Shown here one piece after another: positions 61,866-64,000 of a stretch of DNA of 64,000 nt. The notes under the pieces were generated by a model. That model was given only the letters and a program-made list of their open reading frames with translations, was not told where the DNA came from and did no database searches. Position 1 is the first letter of the stretch. Each line of letters opens with the position of its first letter. Source of the stretch: Rhynchopus euleeides (Eukaryota > Euglenozoa > Diplonemea > Diplonemida > Diplonemidae); NCBI GenBank assembly GCA_963210315.1, contig OY723298.1, positions 248,001 to 312,000 of the forward strand. The letters run 5' to 3'. A program made the position numbers and the translations under genes.

Positions 61866-62207
61866 TTACTTGGCGATGTACAGGGTGCGGCCACGCTTCT
61901 TCAGGGCGTACAGGATGTGCTCCACACGCACCGTCTTCGCGGGCGCCTTCTCACGCACCTCCATCAGCGCGTGCGTGTCCTTCATCACCTGCTCCACGAA
62001 GGTGCGCAGGATGTTGCGCGCCTCGTCGTACACGCTGCTCGCCAGACGCTTGCACCCACCACGCCGTGCAAGACGACGGATGCTGCCCTTCGTGATCCCA
62101 CGCTGGTTGGCAGCCGCCAGGGCGCCCTTGCGCTTCGCGCTCGCCGTCATCCTCTTCTCCGTCTTCCCCTTCGCCGCCACGGACTTCCCAGTCGACTTGG
62201 CAGGCAT
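61866..62207 (-). CDS. H4: divergent histone H4
   Basis: An intronless 113-residue protein, MPAKSTGKSV to GRTLYIAK. Core H4 signatures are present: GITKGSIRRLARRGGCKR, YDEARNILRTFVEQV and LYALKKRGRTLY. H4 is normally among the most conserved proteins (about 102 residues), yet here the usual GRGKGGKGLGKGG tail is replaced by an unrelated Lys/Ala tail, the region before helix 3 has about two extra residues (EKAPAKTVRVEH), and the end is IAK instead of GFGG. It should pair with H3 in the nucleosome core. The gene lies 365 bases downstream of H3 on the same strand. It could be the main H4 of a fast-evolving lineage or a specialised variant; the sequence alone cannot say. Confidence 0.88.
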   Translation of the reverse strand: MPAKSTGKSVAAKGKTEKRMTASAKRKGALAAANQRGITKGSIRRLARRGGCKRLASSVYDEARNILRTFVEQVMKDTHALMEVREKAPAKTVRVEHILYALKKRGRTLYIAK

Positions 62208-62572
62208 TGTTGCGGGGTGTGTTGTGTATAAATGTGTCTGAGGCAGTGTGCGGTGCGTTGTGGTGTGTTGGGTGCATGGGACCGCTGGCAGGCTGGGGCA
62301 GTTGGCAGAGGGTTGCAAGTGTGTGGGATGGGATGGGGTGGGGTGGGGTGGGGTGGGGCGCTGGTCGACCATCTTGCAGTGCCACCAGAGCTGCAACCAT
62401 CCCACTGCACAGCAAACAGTGCACACTGCACACAACACACACCGTCTGAAATGGCAGGCAGTTCCGCCCCTCATCGGCCTGCACACAGGGCACAGGCGTG
62501 AGGTTCCTCAGACCACAGGCAAGTCGTCAAACAACAAACAACAACCAACAGACAACAGACACCACGCACACC
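62208..62572. other. H3-H4 spacer
   Basis: Contains a GGGGT tandem tract at about 62330-62360 and otherwise no feature. Presumably includes the H4 promoter and the H3 3' end. No histone stem-loop of the usual sequence was recognised. Confidence 0.4.
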
Positions 62573-63016
62573 CTACAGGTCCCCGCGGATGCGAATGGTG
62601 TAGTGCAGGTCCTTCTGCACCAGCGTCTTCTTCTTGCGGTGCAGCTGCAGGATCACCGCACCCTCGAACACACCGATCAGGTACTGCTCGCTGGCCTCCT
62701 GCATCGCCTCCAGGGCCGACGCACGGAAACGCAGGTCCTGCTTGTGCTTCTCCATCACCTCACGCACGAGGCGCTGGAAGGGCGCCTTCTGGATCAGGAG
62801 CTGCGTCCCCTTCTGCAGCTGCTTGATCTCACGCAGCGCAACGGTGCCAGGGTGGTAACGCATCGTGCGCTTCTCCGCCCCCTTCTTCGCACCCTTCACA
62901 GGCTTCTTCTTCCCGTCCGCGTCACGCCCAGACGGCCGGTAGTTCAACTTCACGGGCGCCTTGCGCTTCTTCCCGTCTTTCCCCTGCGTCCCCTGCGACT
63001 TCTGCGACCGCGGCAT
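62573..63016 (-). CDS. H3: divergent histone H3
   Basis: An intronless 147-residue protein (canonical H3 is about 135). The fold region is clear: HPGTVALREIKQLQKG, LLIQKAPFQRLVREV, DLRFRASALEAMQEASE and RIRGDL. The N-terminal tail is unusual: it starts MPRSQKSQGTQGKDGKKRK and lacks ARTKQTARKS and both ARKS motifs that carry the K9 and K27 marks. The position of the near-universal Cys110 is Leu, and His113 is kept. The tail is rich in Lys/Gly and could still be acetylated. The start at 63016 is the first ATG preceding the tail. The H3-H4 pair on one strand suggests a small histone cluster. Confidence 0.88.
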   Translation of the reverse strand: MPRSQKSQGTQGKDGKKRKAPVKLNYRPSGRDADGKKKPVKGAKKGAEKRTMRYHPGTVALREIKQLQKGTQLLIQKAPFQRLVREVMEKHKQDLRFRASALEAMQEASEQYLIGVFEGAVILQLHRKKKTLVQKDLHYTIRIRGDL

Positions 63017-63442
63017 CTTGTCCTTTGCTGTGTGTCGAAAGACCTGAGTGAGATGTGATTGTGAACGATACACCACACACAGCCGCAACCCGTGTCCAAA
63101 GCAAGCGAACAGCGCCAACCAGAGGAAGACCACACGAGGAGGAACAGCTGCTGCCGACACGCCCCTCGCTAGGAAAGCCAGAGTGTCACCCACAGTGGCA
63201 TCGCCACCCCACCCACCCACCCACCCTTCCCTTTCAGTGTAAATGACAGGGAACCGTCAGAAGAAGATTGTTACCTTACCCGGACCCACCACCGAACTGT
63301 CAAGACAGAATGAAATGGTCCGAACACTCCCCACCTCCCAGATCACACAACACGACAGACAACGCAGAGTGGCATGATCGAATAACGGCACAACATCATC
63401 AATGCTCTGAGCCAGCCTCCCAGAAGGGTTCGGTCTTCGACT
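63017..63442. other. intergenic upstream of H3
   Basis: Presumed H3 promoter plus the 3' flank of the next gene. A CCCA-repeat lies at 63208-63228. No other feature. Confidence 0.4.
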
Positions 63443-64000
63443 TCACGCCGCATCAGCAGCAAGGGGGGGTGGGCCATCGGCAAGGGTGAATGCGAAGCGG
63501 ATGAAGTCATCATGGTGGACGGAGGTCACAAGGGTGGTGTTGATCCATCGTCGGGACTTCTTCATGCTCTGCTGGGTGCCGTACCAGTCTATCACGGTGC
63601 TGCCCCGTGCAGTATGGCTAGACAGCTCGCACTCCACATAGGTGTCCTTCTGCGTTTTGATCGCCCCGGGCCGCAGCGCGACAAACGCCGCAACCAGCAC
63701 AGGCACCACACACGACGTATCCAACGCATTATCCCCCCGGGTAACCTTCTCATACCCCACCAGAAGCGACTCCAACAGCTTCCCCGCCACACGCTGGCCA
63801 CCGGAGGGCCCTTCGGGGTGACCCTTCCCCTCTGCACCAGAGCTGTCTGCCTGCCCTTGTTGATCCCGCCCCAGGAGCTGATCCAGCACATCCCAGGGCA
63901 AGGGGCAGCACACGGCCGTCTCCCAGGGGACCAACACCATGCGCGGCGTCTGGAAGGGGCTGCCCCTGCCCCTCCCTGCGGACTGCGTCACGATGGCGGC
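63443..64000 (-). CDS. unrecognised protein, C-terminal part
   Basis: An open frame enters from the window edge and ends in TGA at 63443, giving about 185 residues. The sequence reads PRMVLVPWETAVCCPLPWDVLDQLLG, a low-complexity Gly/Glu/Ser stretch, LLESLLVGYEKVTRGDNALDTSCVV, VECELSSHTARGSTVIDWYG and RWINTTLVTSVHHDDFIRFAFTLAD. Composition and the long open frame support real coding, on the same strand as all other genes. I recognise no family, signal peptide or membrane helix. It could be the last exon of a larger gene. Confidence 0.5.
   Translation of the reverse strand, partial: AAIVTQSAGRGRGSPFQTPRMVLVPWETAVCCPLPWDVLDQLLGRDQQGQADSSGAEGKGHPEGPSGGQRVAGKLLESLLVGYEKVTRGDNALDTSCVVPVLVAAFVALRPGAIKTQKDTYVECELSSHTARGSTVIDWYGTQQSMKKSRRWINTTLVTSVHHDDFIRFAFTLADGPPPLAADAA

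Noticed and set aside
61866..63016. Viral origin of the divergent histones
   Set aside because: Some giant viruses encode divergent histones, but the neighbours are spliced eukaryotic genes and the H3-H4 genes are separate and unfused; lineage-specific divergence is simpler.
1..64000. tRNA, rRNA or spliced-leader RNA genes
   Set aside because: I looked for T-loop and B-box-like sequence and for conserved rRNA stretches on both strands and found none that hold up; a covariance-model scan would be decisive.

Overview
This window is nuclear DNA of a GC-rich protist. Recognisable genes are spliced with GT-AG introns, the proteins are eukaryotic (core histones H3 and H4, a four-domain voltage-gated cation channel, a giant EGF/TIG-rich membrane protein), and the intergenic DNA is full of DNA transposons. 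Every gene I can support lies on the minus strand. Fifteen introns can be placed from the sequence, and all fall between codons (phase 0). One-strand gene order, sparse short introns and very divergent histones would fit a euglenozoan such as a diplonemid or euglenid, but I cannot prove the lineage.

Layout, left to right (transcription runs right to left). 1-10.1 kb: four tandem paralogous genes (A partial, B, C, D) built from exon-sized units, each holding a PH-like/TH1-like beta-barrel domain plus a linker ending in a conserved ...LLYIADVMK boundary. Types alternate (A and C alike, B and D alike), pointing to duplication of a two-gene block. 10.1-18 kb: transposon-rich DNA with two hAT-type elements flanked by 8-bp target duplications and a palindromic element holding two nested TA-flanked elements. 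18.75-19.5 kb: a small two-exon single-domain relative of the array genes (gene E). 19.5-26.4 kb: another hAT-type element, then a 2.75-kb element with a 6-bp duplication inserted inside a second copy of one TA-flanked element; it carries a broken PhoD-like phosphatase fragment.

26.4-32.7 kb: a calcium-channel-like gene of about 1958 residues, four exons, pore residues E/D/E/E, GPHH-like segment and IQ motif. 32.7-36.4 kb: intergenic, with a 1.15-kb inverted-repeat element and a 589-bp hAT-type element whose target duplication is the palindrome CCCTAGGG. 36.4-61.1 kb: one gene for a secreted/membrane protein of about 8129 residues, whose first exon is 21,036 bp without a stop; the three introns cluster in the membrane-spanning C-terminal part. 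61.9-63.0 kb: divergent H4 and H3 genes. 63.4 kb to the end: the 3' part of an unrecognised gene.

The genes do not form an obvious pathway. The channel and giant receptor-like protein are membrane proteins, the PH-like array probably encodes peripheral membrane or cytoskeletal adaptors, and the histones are chromatin components. Exon boundaries were deduced by eye from reading frame, GT-AG signals and domain continuity; no transcript evidence was available.
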